Below the pieces are notes generated by a model, which had not been told where the DNA came from, did not search any database, and saw only the letters and a program-made list of their open reading frames with translations. Below are positions 8,308 through 18,169 of a DNA stretch of 64,000 nucleotides, piece after piece. The stretch's first letter is position 1. Each line of letters opens with the position of its first letter. Source of the DNA: Candidatus Contubernalis alkalaceticus. Its GTDB lineage: Bacteria > Bacillota > Dethiobacteria > SKNC01. The DNA lies in the NCBI RefSeq assembly GCF_022558445.1, contig NZ_CP054699.1, positions 762,001-826,000 of the forward strand, in the 5' to 3' direction. The translations under genes were made by a program, and so were the position numbers.

Positions 8308-10740
8308 ACAGTATTCAGGGGCTCTGCCCCCGAACCCCCGGAGTTTTTTCGCTTTGGTTCTCCCAGGGATAGAAAAGAAGACAACCAGGGTTTATTAAAC
8401 GATTCCCCTGGCTATCCCTGGCAGAACTCTACAGGCCGCTCGTGTTGCTCTCCAGCAGAGCACTATTCTGCCTGTAGATAAGAGCCGTAAATAGTATTTC
8501 CAAAAGGAATCCATTTATTAACGAATCCAAAAATTACGAGTTTTGGGGCTAACCCAAATTTGACAACTCCAAAGGGATCCAAATTCGTTTCTATAGTGAT
8601 CACTTACAGTCCTTTCATCCAAAATCTTATATTTTTGATTATGAGGATGAGGCAGAAGTATTTGTGGGTTCATCAAATTTATCTTTCTCCGGGTTAACTT
8701 CGGGGGTAGAGTGGAACTACAAATTATCTAAAAGCGAGCACTTGAATGATTACCGGCATTTTTCCGAAGTATTTGAAGAATTGTTTAATAGATGCTCTAA
8801 CCCTGTTACTGATGAACTTCTAAAGGAGTATTCTTTAAAATGGAAAAAGCCGAAACTTGTGAAGGCAGAAGAACAATTAGGCCCAATACTTCCAAAACCA
8901 GAACCGCGAGGAGCGCAGATTGAAGCACTGTATTACTTAAAACAGGCCCGTTTAGAAGGAGTAAGTAGGGGATTAGTGGCAGCTGCTACTGGAGTAGGGA
9001 AAACGCACCTGGCGGCCTTCGATACGCTGCAGTTCAAAAAAATATTATTTATTGCTCACCGGGGGGAAATAGTGAGCCAGGCTTATGATATTTTTAAAGA
9101 ATTAAGGCCCAAATCCGACCTGGGTTATTATACCGGAGAACAGAAAGACAAGGGGGCAGACATTTATTTTAGCACAGTGCAGACACTTTCCCGTGAGGAA
9201 AACTTAGAGTTATTCCATCCAAATTATTTTGACTATATCGTAATTTGATGAATTTCATCATGCAGCTGCGGAAAGTTACTTAAAAGTAATGAATCACTTT
9301 GAGCCCAGTTTCCTGCTGGGGCTGACTGCCACACCATACCGCATGGATAATCAGGATCTTTTTTCGCTTTGCGATGACAACATTATTTATGAAATATCTC
9401 TGAAACAGGCGATTGAAAGGGATCTGCTGGTCCCCTTTAGGTATAATGCCATGTACGATCCTACGGATTATGACAAGGTGAAGACTTCCAACGGTAGATT
9501 TGTGGTTGAAGACCTGGAAAAACATCTGTCTTACAAGGAAAGGGCTGACCTTATTTTAACTCAATATCACAAGTTAGCGGGAAAACGTACGCTGGGGTTT
9601 TGTGTGTCCATAAGTCATGCTGAATATATGGCGGAGTATTTTTGTAATAACGGGGTCTCTTCGGCTGCAGTTCATAGTGGTCCTCCAGGGAATGCCCAGA
9701 CAATGGATAGAAAAAGTGCTTTAGAAGCCATGGGAAAAGGAGATCTTGATATTATTTTTGCTGTGGACATATTTAACGAGGGAGTTGACATCCCTTCATT
9801 AGACACGGTGATGTTTCTGCGGCCCACTGAATCATACGTAATCTTTTTACAGCAGTTGGGCCGGGGACTTAGAAAATATCAAGAGAAAAATCATCTTACT
9901 GTCATTGATTTTATAGGAAATTATAAAAGAGCTAACTACATACCTTTACTGCTGGCAGGAGAAAACCCATGGACTGCTGAAAGTTCTAGCTTTTCGCGTT
10001 TAGAAGATTATGAATTTCCAGAAGGCTGCGTTGTGAGCTTTGATTTTAGAGTAATCGACCTGTTCGTTCAACTTGCCGCAAGAGATCCCCTGCCTGTCAG
10101 AATGCGTGAGACATATTATAGGATAAAAAACGAATTAGGAAGAAGGCCCGGCAGATTTGATATGTTTGAGGGAAGCGACATTCCTTTAAGAGAATACTTA
10201 AAAGAGGGATGGCTGAGATTCTTAGAATCGGCAGGGGATCTTACTGAAATAGAAATGGAATGGTTGGACACCCCAGCTGAAGACTTTCTTTTAGAGATTG
10301 AACAAACAAGATTTACAAAAGCTTACAAGGTTCCAACCATAAAGGCTTTTATAAAAAACGAGACTATAGTATCAAAGGTTGACCTGAATGAAATAGGTAA
10401 GGAAATGATGCATTTTTACCGTGATTACCCGCTGCATCAAAAAGATTTGAATAATAAAGCACACCGTAAATGGCAGAGCTGGGAAGAAAAACAGTTTTCG
10501 AAACTTGCCAAAAACAATCCAGTTAAATTCCTATCTCGAGGCCGGTTTTTCAATTTTAATGAAATTAAGCAGCAGATGTATTTGGATCCTTCAATAGAAC
10601 CTAATTTATCTCCCGAGCTGGCAGATCATGTGAAGGACATTTTAAAATATCGAAAGAAATACTTTTTTCAACGTCGGTATAAAGAGGATTGACCATAGGA
10701 CAAGCTGGACAAATCAAACAAGGTTTGGAGGAGCTTTGTA

Positions 10741-11055
10741 ATGAAAATATTCTACAACAAGTTAGTGCGGGACAGAATCCCTGAAATCATTGAAGGTGAA
10801 GAGAAAAAAACCAATATTCGAATTGCTGATCAAGAAGAATATTTCCGTCTCTTAAAAGATAAGCTGGTGGAGGAAGTAGATGAGTTTCTCGATAGCGACA
10901 GCCCACAGGAGTTGCCCGATATTCTGGAAGTTGTCATTGCTCTGGGGAGTATTTACGGGTTATCCTTTAAAGATCTTTCAGAAATGGCAGAGGAAAATAA
11001 GAATGCAAGGGGTGGGTTTAATAATATGATTGTGTTGGTGAGTGTTGATGAATGA
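10741..11055 (+). CDS. MazG-like / PRA-PH-type nucleoside triphosphate pyrophosphohydrolase
   Basis: 104 residues beginning with the YNKLVRDRIPEII block typical of the phosphoribosyl-ATP pyrophosphohydrolase-like family, followed by the metal-binding helices with KLVEEVDEFL and ELPDILEVV (EExxE and ExxD type). Such proteins hydrolyse NTPs to NMP and PPi. It has a strong site (TTGGAGGAG) and lies 48 bp after the broken helicase gene; small proteins of this type often accompany such helicases in defence islands, which is the reason to suspect a link. Full length and intact. Confidence 0.82.
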   Translation: MKIFYNKLVRDRIPEIIEGEEKKTNIRIADQEEYFRLLKDKLVEEVDEFLDSDSPQELPDILEVVIALGSIYGLSFKDLSEMAEENKNARGGFNNMIVLVSVDE

Positions 11056-11104
11056 GAAGGCTTTAAGAGCTGATTGGAGAAAAAAATAATCGATAATAAC
11101 TATT

Positions 11105-11491
11105 TTAACCCTCTTCAGAGGGGTAGGGTACAATACTTTTTTTAACCTTTCGTATTCCACCCCTGGGGTTTTCAACATCCCCTGAATAGCGAGGAATAAT
11201 GTGGAAGTGGAGATGAAAGATAGTCTGACCACCGGCTAAGCTAACATTAACACCGATATTATATCCATCTTGGTTATATTTTTGGTCAAGAATTTTTTTG
11301 ACGTTGAAAGTTAGTTTATTAATGGCGGAAAGCTCTTCAAAAGAAGCTTCAAAGTATGTAGCTACATGTCTTTTGGGAGTAATTAAAACATGGTCCTGGT
11401 TAACGGGATACTGGTCAAAAAATGCTTTAGCCAGTTTATTTTCGCATATTATCTCTGATTGAGGTTTTTTGCAAAAAACACAGTTTTCCAT
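11105..11491 (-). CDS. HIT-family nucleotide hydrolase/transferase
   Basis: 128 residues from ATG at 11491 (after AAAAAGGAG); an upstream in-frame GTG at 11512 lies before the ribosome-binding site and is not used. It starts with MENCVFCKK, a zinc-type CxxC, and carries the catalytic histidine triad as HLHFHIIPR near residue 95. Members hydrolyse dinucleoside polyphosphates or AMP-lysine-type conjugates in the cytosol. It is convergent with the MazG-like gene and looks like an intact housekeeping gene. Confidence 0.9.
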   Translation of the reverse strand: MENCVFCKKPQSEIICENKLAKAFFDQYPVNQDHVLITPKRHVATYFEASFEELSAINKLTFNVKKILDQKYNQDGYNIGVNVSLAGGQTIFHLHFHIIPRYSGDVENPRGGIRKVKKSIVPYPSEEG

Positions 11492-11774
11492 CAGGAATCT
11501 CCTTTTTGACACTTTACTGTAATATAAGTTGATGAATAACTTTATTAATTATTTCATAAAAAGAAGTTATTAGCCATAACGATTTCAAAAATTATTTCTT
11601 TTTTTTGTGATACAGAAAAGCTATAATTCTATTTGTTTCGAAATATTTACTGAATGTGTTGAAGGATTCGGTTGCCTTTTGGGGATTTATGGGAATTGCT
11701 AAGGCAATGGCAGGTAAGACCCGCCGTTTTACCCGGGCTATCCACTAGCAATAAGAAGAAAGGATGTTGTTTAT

Positions 11775-12236
11775 ATGAGGCCCCTGTGGGTTCAATCTGA
11801 GGATACAATTTCTGAAGACGAGTCAATAAGAATTATATTTATGGATAACCCTAAAAACGTTAATACTGCTAAGATCCTCATCAAATGGTTAAAAATAATA
11901 TTGCCGTTTCGCTGTGGAATTAGGATGGGTAAGGAAAGGATTACTTTTTTAGCGGGGAATTATCGTCCTGCTGCTATAAAAAGACAAAAAGGTAGTGTGC
12001 GCCTGGATATGGTTTTTGCTAACAGGCTGCCCGAAGGGTTCAATGTGGCCAGCGATGTATGGCGGAGCGTTCCTAATACTGTAGAGGGATATATTTTGGC
12101 AGACGATGATTTGACCTCTTTAACCGAAGAAGATATCGGTAACTTCGTTAAAGCCTGTGAGCAAATGCTTGAGGTTGCTCCAAAAAGCAGGAGGCACCTG
12201 TGCAATGTTTCGGCCGTTTGGCCTGATGAAAAATAA
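11775..12236 (+). CDS. Hypothetical protein (153 residues)
   Basis: Starts at ATG with AGAAAGGATG upstream. The protein is soluble, mixed alpha/beta, with a central hydrophobic helix/strand (ILIKWLKIILPF) and an acidic C-terminal half. No motif recognised. It stands alone: upstream 11513-11774 holds a degenerate hairpin repeat, downstream lies another repeat block. Confidence 0.6.
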   Translation: MRPLWVQSEDTISEDESIRIIFMDNPKNVNTAKILIKWLKIILPFRCGIRMGKERITFLAGNYRPAAIKRQKGSVRLDMVFANRLPEGFNVASDVWRSVPNTVEGYILADDDLTSLTEEDIGNFVKACEQMLEVAPKSRRHLCNVSAVWPDEK

Positions 12237-12366
12237 AAAAGCCACCTTGTTTTGCGATCTTTGCAGGATGAAACTGATGATAAAAATGCAGGCTCTTACA
12301 ACAAGGTTAAAAAGTAGCTGGAGAGGCTAATCAAAAAAGTACAATTTAATGCAATAAATTTTTAAT

Positions 12367-12556
12367 ACATTAAAGTGGTATGGGGACTGACTTTCTGTGG
12401 GATAATGGAAATTGCTTAAGGCATAGGCGGAATTTCCGGGCATATTATCTTTTTTGGATTAATTAAATGACAAAACTAGACATTTTACCGCAAAGGAATT
12501 GCATCCTTGCTTGCAGAAATAAGAAGTAATTAGAATAATTATCCATTAATTATCAC
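12367..12556 (+). repeat. Rearranged copy of the hairpin/core repeat
   Basis: Order is end of core (ACATTAAAGTGG), GGGGACTGAC, a decayed hairpin ending GGAATTTCCGGGCAT, then the start of a core (AATTAAATGACAAAACTAG) cut at about 12556. It looks like the junction between two partial units. The stretch 12237-12706 contains no gene. Confidence 0.65.
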
Positions 12557-12706
12557 TGGCAATAGACCTGATACAAAGGATAGAAAGAATCCCTCGTTAT
12601 ATTTACTTAAGTCTGTTATAAATAATAGAAGATTCTAATTACAGGTATATAAATGAAAATGATTTTTAGAAAAATATTACAGTAATGTTCAAGGAGCGGA
12701 AATATT

Positions 12707-12982
12707 ATGAACCGTGATTATTTTAGTAGATGGTTAAATGAGAATACTACTCTTTCTTATAACAGTATATCAAAATATTTAGGAGCAATAAAAACAATGT
12801 CAAATGAGCTTTTGTCAAAAGGGGTTATGGAAAAGCCTCTCTATGAACTTAATGATTCAATAGAAGCGGAAAGACTTAAGGACAAATATTTCTCAGTAAG
12901 ACAGTTTAGAGAAAAGGATGAGCGTGGGCATAGAATGTATAGTAGGGCTTTTATTTATTATATTCAGTTTTTAAAGAAATAA
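12707..12982 (+). CDS. N-terminal fragment, restriction-enzyme-like
   Basis: 91 residues after AAGGAGCGG; the helical pattern (WLNEN...SISKYLGAIKTMS...YSRAFIYYIQFL) resembles the N-terminal domain seen in some restriction endonucleases. After the stop, 12990-13156 carries another open stretch (ILSAEGQSSFEILIDCL to PNGCRFIN) in a different frame, which may be the decayed remainder. Directly upstream of the MORC/Z1 cluster on the same strand. The assignment is weak; it could be a short independent gene. Confidence 0.4.
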   Translation: MNRDYFSRWLNENTTLSYNSISKYLGAIKTMSNELLSKGVMEKPLYELNDSIEAERLKDKYFSVRQFREKDERGHRMYSRAFIYYIQFLKK

Positions 12983-13225
12983 AAATTGTAAAAAAATACT
13001 AAGTGCTGAGGGACAGTCCTCTTTTGAAATTTTAATAGATTGTCTGAAAGAATTTCCAGTCATAGCGGCTAAGACGGAGAATGGTAAAAAAATGTTTGAT
13101 ATAACAGAAAAAAATCGTGCAAGATTTCCCAACGGATGTAGATTTATTAATTAATTCATATTCTAAGTCTGTGTTGGATAAAGAAAGTTCTAAAAAATGA
13201 AGTTAATTTTAGGGGTGAATTGGTA

Positions 13226-14869
13226 ATGGCTATTGAAATTGGAGAGCTTTTTATAAGACCTACTGTAGGTGTCTATGCAACATATCAGAGGTTAAGTTAT
13301 AAACCATGGTTTGCTATAGCTGAATTTGTCGATAATTCAACTCAAAGCTATTATCAAAACAGGGAAGCCCTCATCAAACAATATCATAAAGAAGGCGGTA
13401 AAAAGCTCAAAATTGAGGTAATATATGACCCGCAAGATAAATCTTTAGAAATAATTGACAATGCATTTGGTATGGAATTTGGAGATTTTTCTCGTGCTTT
13501 GATACTAGATAGCCCACCTGACGATCGTAGCGGCAGAAGTGAGTTTGGCATGGGGCTCAAGACGGCAGCATGTTGGTTTGGGAAAAGGTGGATGGTAGAA
13601 ACTACCAGATTAGGTTCAGAAAGATGCTTTATTGCAACAGTAGATGTTGATAAACTTGCTAAAACACAACAGGATAATTTGGACTTTAAGGTCCTTCCCG
13701 CAGAGGATAATGAACATTATACTTTAATTAGGATTGAAGATGTTCAGCAACCTATACGTGGCCGGACAGCCACTCGAGTTAAAGAGCAATTAAGTAGCAT
13801 ATATAGGGTAGACCTTAGGTCGGGGGAAATCCAGATTTATTGGAATGGAGAACTGCTGGAATTTAAGGAAACACCATTTCTTGAAGAACAAAACGCAGAT
13901 GGTTCCGTTTTTGTATGGAAAAAAAACGTTTTGTTTACAGTGCCATGGGAACGTAAAGATAAAGAACTGTCTGTCAAGGGTTGGATTGGCATACGTAACC
14001 CCGGAAAAGCCCAAGACGCAGGAATTGTGTTGCTACGAAGGGGGAGGGTAATACTTGGCGGTCCAGGTCAGGGGTACAAGCCTCATGAGATCTTTGGGAA
14101 CCCCAACCAAGCGCCATCTCAACGTTTAGTTGGCGAGTTGGGCATGGACGATTGGCCAGTAACTCAGGCTAAAGATGGTTTTGATTGGAACGATGGGCTT
14201 GAAGAAGAGTTCATTGTTGCTTTAAAATCTGTTACCAAAGATTATGTTCAAAAATCAATAGATTTTAGGGCATCAGAAAATAGAAAATTCTCGAGAATAG
14301 AATTTGAACGTGTTGCAGCAAATACAAAAAAAATATTTGAAAACAAACAGTTCACTGAACAAGTGGAACAAGAAATCCAAGGTTTCTTATGTGAGAAAAG
14401 TTATGAAGAGGAAGAGGATTTTGAAGGTTTAAATTCTAAGCATAATTCCAAGGAGAACTTACCTGATGCATTTAATACACCGGAGGAACAAGAAGAATAT
14501 GACCTGATAAGGCAAGTTAGCGAAGGCCCTTTTGAATACCGACTCCAACTAGAAGGGCATGACTGGGTGTTTAAGCTTTATTGGCAAGATGTGACAGATG
14601 CAAACTGGATGAGCCTTAGGTTTCAATCTGAAAACGAAATAGAAATATTTCTTAATATAAACCACCCATTCTTTGCAGGGCACATAAACAGTACAGCAGA
14701 ATTGGAACTGCTTCAGAGGTTTCTAATGGCTATGGCGTTGGCTGAGAAATTATCACGTTTGTCAACTGTCCATAATGATGGTTTTGTTGACCCCGCTGAC
14801 TTTAGGTTATTTATGAATAAAATTCTACGGTGGACAGGGAACACAAGGGAGGTTAGTATTGATGACTGA
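13226..14869 (+). CDS. MutL/MORC-type GHKL ATPase of an R-M-linked conflict system
   Basis: Start taken at ATG 13226 (site AGGGGTGA); a TTG at 13220 is in frame but too close. GHKL ATP-binding motifs: N-box E33, D36, N37 in IAEFVDNS; motif EIIDNAFGM; and the lid GRSEFGMGLKTA. A MutL/S5-like region with LLRRGRVILGG follows, then an acidic helical C-terminal region. Known relatives (MutL-like ATPases from which eukaryotic MORC proteins descend) are coded next to Z1 helicases, PD-(D/E)XK proteins and methylases, exactly as here. Expected to clamp DNA in an ATP-dependent way. Its stop overlaps the next start region, so it is co-translated with the Z1 gene. Confidence 0.85.
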   Translation: MAIEIGELFIRPTVGVYATYQRLSYKPWFAIAEFVDNSTQSYYQNREALIKQYHKEGGKKLKIEVIYDPQDKSLEIIDNAFGMEFGDFSRALILDSPPDDRSGRSEFGMGLKTAACWFGKRWMVETTRLGSERCFIATVDVDKLAKTQQDNLDFKVLPAEDNEHYTLIRIEDVQQPIRGRTATRVKEQLSSIYRVDLRSGEIQIYWNGELLEFKETPFLEEQNADGSVFVWKKNVLFTVPWERKDKELSVKGWIGIRNPGKAQDAGIVLLRRGRVILGGPGQGYKPHEIFGNPNQAPSQRLVGELGMDDWPVTQAKDGFDWNDGLEEEFIVALKSVTKDYVQKSIDFRASENRKFSRIEFERVAANTKKIFENKQFTEQVEQEIQGFLCEKSYEEEEDFEGLNSKHNSKENLPDAFNTPEEQEEYDLIRQVSEGPFEYRLQLEGHDWVFKLYWQDVTDANWMSLRFQSENEIEIFLNINHPFFAGHINSTAELELLQRFLMAMALAEKLSRLSTVHNDGFVDPADFRLFMNKILRWTGNTREVSIDD

Positions 14870-17009
14870 ATTTTTAGGGTTCGATATTGATGAAGAAGCT
14901 TCTTCATGGGATGTAACTATTGATGGGCAGCAAAGAGAAATTTTAGAAAGAAGCTTTTTAAGTATTGAAGATGAAGAAAGGTCAAAAATTTTTGCAACAG
15001 CTGCAAAAATGCTAGCAAAATGCAGTAATCCTAATGAAACTCAAGGGGATTCAATAGGTTTAGGGCTGGGCAAAGTACAGAGCGGCAAGACTTCTTCTTT
15101 TATAGCCCTTAGTGCTTTGGCAATTGACAATGGTATAAAAGTTATCATTATTTTAGCAGGCAGTAAGAAAACTTTATTAAACCAAACCACTGAAAGGCTT
15201 AAGGAACAGTTAAGGGTCTCCAATAATGGTGGTGTGGCATTACTGACAACTTTAGATCGAATTCAAAGTATAAGAAGTGACTGTATTTCAAGGTTGGTTA
15301 CTGTTGGCAAAAGTATTGTTATAACGATATTAAAGCATCAAGACCATATTGACCACATAGCGGAAGTGTTTTCCAACCCTGAATTAATGTGCCTTCCAAC
15401 AATAATAATAGACGACGAAGGGGACCAAGCTTCTTTGAATACTCAAGCGAGGAAGAGAAAAAGGTCAACTATTTACAGTAGTATTAGCAATTTACGCTTT
15501 AGGTTTTCAAACCATTCGTATATAGCTTTTACAGCAACTCCGCAAGCAAATTTGCTTATTAGCACCTTGGATGAAATCCGTCCTAGATTTTGTGTATTAA
15601 TTGAGCCAGGGAGTGGTTATACAGGAGGCTCCCAATTCCATGGTGAGAATGAGGAGCTATATAACGTAAGTGTCCCAGATGATGAGATTGGTTTTGATGA
15701 GGTGGGCGTGGAGGGTATTCCTAAGAGCCTAGAAAGTGCCCTTTCAACCTTTTTCGTTGGCGCTGCTATACGTACATTGCGTGGCGACCATGGGAACCAT
15801 TCAATGCTTATTCATACTAGCCGCCTTCGTGGAAATCATCAAAATGTAGACGAAAAGCTAAGATTATGGCTTGAACGTTGGAACCAAATTGTCAAGTTAG
15901 ACAGCCAAGATCCAGCTCGAGTGAATTTCAATACTGTAATGAAGGACGGCTATGAAGAGCTTTGCCGGACAGTCCAAAACATCCCTAGTTGGGAAGAGGT
16001 TACAGGTGCTATCGTTAGGGAGCTGATTAACTACCAAGTTTGGAAAGTAAATAGTGACAGGGATGCAGAGGTATTAAGCCGTGAAGACATGCTATTTAGA
16101 AACAATATTTTCGTAGGCGGGAGTATGCTTGAACGTGGGGTAACCTTACCGGGTTTAGCTGTAACATATATAACAAGAAGGGCAAACATCCAGCAGGCTG
16201 ACACTGTTGAACAAAGGGCACGCTGGTTTGGGTACAAGAAGCACTATTTAGACACTTGTAGGATTTGGGCTACTACACATATTAGACAAGATTTTAAGGC
16301 TTTATTGGGTCATGAAGATGAGCTTTGGGAGTCACTAAGGCTTATGGAAAAAGAAGATATTTCCCTTGACGAATGGACAGCAGTATTACAACTTAGTCCA
16401 CAATTTAGGCCTACTAGAGCGAATGTAGCGTCTGCGAGGGAGGTTAACCTTAGGAAGTGGTTGCTAAATAGGCTGCCAGCAAATAATGAAAACATAGCCA
16501 GAGGAAATGTTAAGATTGCTGAGAATTTTTTTGATTCAAACCATGCTGAAGTTGTTCGATTTGGCAATATTGAGCATAAATTTGTGCGTAATTGCGAACC
16601 GAATTATGTTCTTCAAGAGTTGATTGGCAAGATGTCAAATTGGGAGGTGACTGATTGGGATCTTCCATTTGTAATGGATCTATTTAATAAGCTTATAAGG
16701 ACAGGGCAATTTACCGGGTTAGATGTCGTTAGAATGGCTTCGAATGCTGAACGGGAAAGGACTTTTATAGATGGTGTGATTGGAAGACTTCATCAAGGAC
16801 GTTCCCAGAGCAGGATTCCTAGTGATCCTCACTATTATGCTGGTGATGCTAATTTACATGAAAACCGACCGCAGCTTCAAACACATTTTATTAAGCCTAC
16901 GCAATGCAGTACTGGAGTAAGCACCAATATAACACTTGTAGCTTTGGCTTTGTTTATCCCAGAAGATTTAGCAAGAGCTACAGGGCGGTTGGTGAGAGGA
17001 AATGCTTAG
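14862..17009 (+). CDS. Z1-domain SF2-type helicase/ATPase
   Basis: 715 residues from ATG 14862 (AAGGGAGGTTAG upstream; a TTG at 14859 adjoins it). Walker A GKVQSGKT at 70-77, Walker B DDEGDQ at 184-189, motif III-like FTATPQAN, GGSMLERGVTLPG, and the arginine-finger region VEQRARWFGYK at 449-459. Residues after about 500 form the Z1-specific C-terminal region. The family couples ATP hydrolysis to DNA or RNA remodelling in R-M-like systems. It overlaps the following gene by 8 bp. Confidence 0.9.
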   Translation: MTEFLGFDIDEEASSWDVTIDGQQREILERSFLSIEDEERSKIFATAAKMLAKCSNPNETQGDSIGLGLGKVQSGKTSSFIALSALAIDNGIKVIIILAGSKKTLLNQTTERLKEQLRVSNNGGVALLTTLDRIQSIRSDCISRLVTVGKSIVITILKHQDHIDHIAEVFSNPELMCLPTIIIDDEGDQASLNTQARKRKRSTIYSSISNLRFRFSNHSYIAFTATPQANLLISTLDEIRPRFCVLIEPGSGYTGGSQFHGENEELYNVSVPDDEIGFDEVGVEGIPKSLESALSTFFVGAAIRTLRGDHGNHSMLIHTSRLRGNHQNVDEKLRLWLERWNQIVKLDSQDPARVNFNTVMKDGYEELCRTVQNIPSWEEVTGAIVRELINYQVWKVNSDRDAEVLSREDMLFRNNIFVGGSMLERGVTLPGLAVTYITRRANIQQADTVEQRARWFGYKKHYLDTCRIWATTHIRQDFKALLGHEDELWESLRLMEKEDISLDEWTAVLQLSPQFRPTRANVASAREVNLRKWLLNRLPANNENIARGNVKIAENFFDSNHAEVVRFGNIEHKFVRNCEPNYVLQELIGKMSNWEVTDWDLPFVMDLFNKLIRTGQFTGLDVVRMASNAERERTFIDGVIGRLHQGRSQSRIPSDPHYYAGDANLHENRPQLQTHFIKPTQCSTGVSTNITLVALALFIPEDLARATGRLVRGNA

Positions 17010-17967
17010 GGAGAAGCTTCAAAATATTATTAATAATTATGATGAGAGCCATCAGTTTATTGGCTTTCAATTTGATAGATTACCAATTTATTTGGCAGTA
17101 GGGCCAGGTCTTTGCCTTGCCCTTCTTGTCCCTACCGAAGGGGATGTATCTCCCGGATATAAATCAAATTTAGTTTCATTGAAGTTAAGCATTAAATGCT
17201 CCATATCAATAGAAGGAGAAACAATTGAAAGCAAGAAATTTGATATTTTGCAATGTGAATCAACAGAGCCAGCGCACGTTGAAACCTTTATCTTGCTATG
17301 CCAAGCTTTTGTTTCAAGTCTTACGGAATTACCAAACTCTCATGATGCAATATACCAATTCTTTGATTCCCTGCTCACATTGTTTAGGGCTCAGCCTGCC
17401 TCAAACCTTTTTAAAGAAAGGCAGGGGCTTTGGGGCGAGTTGTTTGTTATGTATTCCATGGGCAAAACAAAGGAAATGATTAGTTATTGGCATAAAGAAT
17501 CTACCAGAAAATTTGACTTCTCTAGTGGGAACAAAAGAATAGAAGTAAAAACTACTACAGGCATTAATAGGGTTCATGCATTTTCCCATCAACAACTGTA
17601 CAGTAACAGTGGTCATGAAATTGCAATAGCATCTATAATGCTTAGACCAGAAGAAGCAGGGTTAAGTTTGAAGGGATTAATTGATGCAGCGAGGCAAGAG
17701 GTGGCTAGTGACTTTGAAAACCTAAAAAAACTTGAGCGTGCAATTAAATCTGCTGGTATGGATGACCCTTTAGTAACTGGTCCAGTTTACGATAAGGAAG
17801 AAGCATTGGAAAATATTGCTTGGTTTTTTGCTAAAAATGTACCCAAGTTCCCTTTTCCAGAACCTGTAGGCGTATCGGGTGCTCGTTATAACGTAGTTCT
17901 TTCTTTATCCCCTCAAATCGCAGGCGATGAGCTTGACACATTTATTAATGGTTTTTTAAACACTTAA
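17002..17967 (+). CDS. PD-(D/E)XK motif protein (DUF4420-type)
   Basis: 321 residues. A restriction-like fold is visible at about 130-195: Glu in GLWGELFVM, Asp in KFDFSSG and the catalytic EVKTT. The N-terminal half is beta-rich without known motifs. DUF4420-type proteins are regular partners of Z1 helicases and GHKL ATPases. Start ATG 17002 lies in the end of the Z1 gene (GAGAGGAAATG), indicating translational coupling. Likely the nuclease arm of the three-gene core. Confidence 0.85.
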   Translation: MLREKLQNIINNYDESHQFIGFQFDRLPIYLAVGPGLCLALLVPTEGDVSPGYKSNLVSLKLSIKCSISIEGETIESKKFDILQCESTEPAHVETFILLCQAFVSSLTELPNSHDAIYQFFDSLLTLFRAQPASNLFKERQGLWGELFVMYSMGKTKEMISYWHKESTRKFDFSSGNKRIEVKTTTGINRVHAFSHQQLYSNSGHEIAIASIMLRPEEAGLSLKGLIDAARQEVASDFENLKKLERAIKSAGMDDPLVTGPVYDKEEALENIAWFFAKNVPKFPFPEPVGVSGARYNVVLSLSPQIAGDELDTFINGFLNT

Positions 17968-18105
17968 ATATTTGGCAAACAAAAACGCATTGCGTTGATC
18001 ACAAATTTCGAATGAGATCTAAATTAGTTGTCCATTTCGAAATTTTCATAGATGGCACAATTTATATAAAAATCCAACTTATTGTGGAGGTTTTTATTAA
18101 TTTAT

Positions 18106-18121
18106 ATAGAATTAATTCTAT
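18106..18121. promoter_or_regulatory. 16-bp perfect palindrome, candidate operator
   Basis: ATAGAATTAATTCTAT lies 48 bp before the methylase start, in the 202-bp gap between the PD-(D/E)XK gene and the methylase. A weaker inverted pair, AAATTTCGAATG / CATTTCGAAATTT, lies at about 18003-18047. Either could bind a controller of the R-M genes, although no C protein gene was seen. Confidence 0.4.
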
Positions 18122-18169
18122 TAATAGTATTTTACAGCACTTATTAAGCGGAAGGGGGTATTTAATAAA

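Larger units (their letters stand above)
7044..8571 (+). mobile_element. IS3-family insertion sequence 2, complete
   Basis: Ends are inverted (TGGAGT and an inner CAAAACTCGTAATT block at both), and a 3-bp duplication AAG flanks it (7041-7043 and 8572-8574). Length 1528 bp. Its 3' part (8308-8520) is non-coding and structured: GGGGCTCTGCCCC, and a 10-bp inverted pair CCAGGGATAG (about 8365) / CTATCCCTGG (about 8411). Confidence 0.9.
6959..10692 (+). pseudogene. PLD nuclease - SF2 helicase defence gene, broken three times
   Basis: Removing the IS3 element (7044-8571) plus one AAG duplication joins VPIQLITGLY...LYDQLGEG to IQIRFYSDHLQ in frame. The joined protein has an HKD nuclease domain (HPKSYIFD, then GSSNLS), a helicase with Walker A GVGKTH and downstream SF2 motifs (LTATPYR, QQLGRGLRK) and a long DUF3427-like C-terminal region to 10692. 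The N-terminus is missing at the IS21 end (6958). One extra T at about 9245 breaks the Walker B box (DEFHH) into two frames, so ORFs end at 9248 and resume near 9249. The gene type (COG3886 nuclease joined to a COG1061 helicase) is known in defence islands; it is surely inactive here. Confidence 0.85.
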
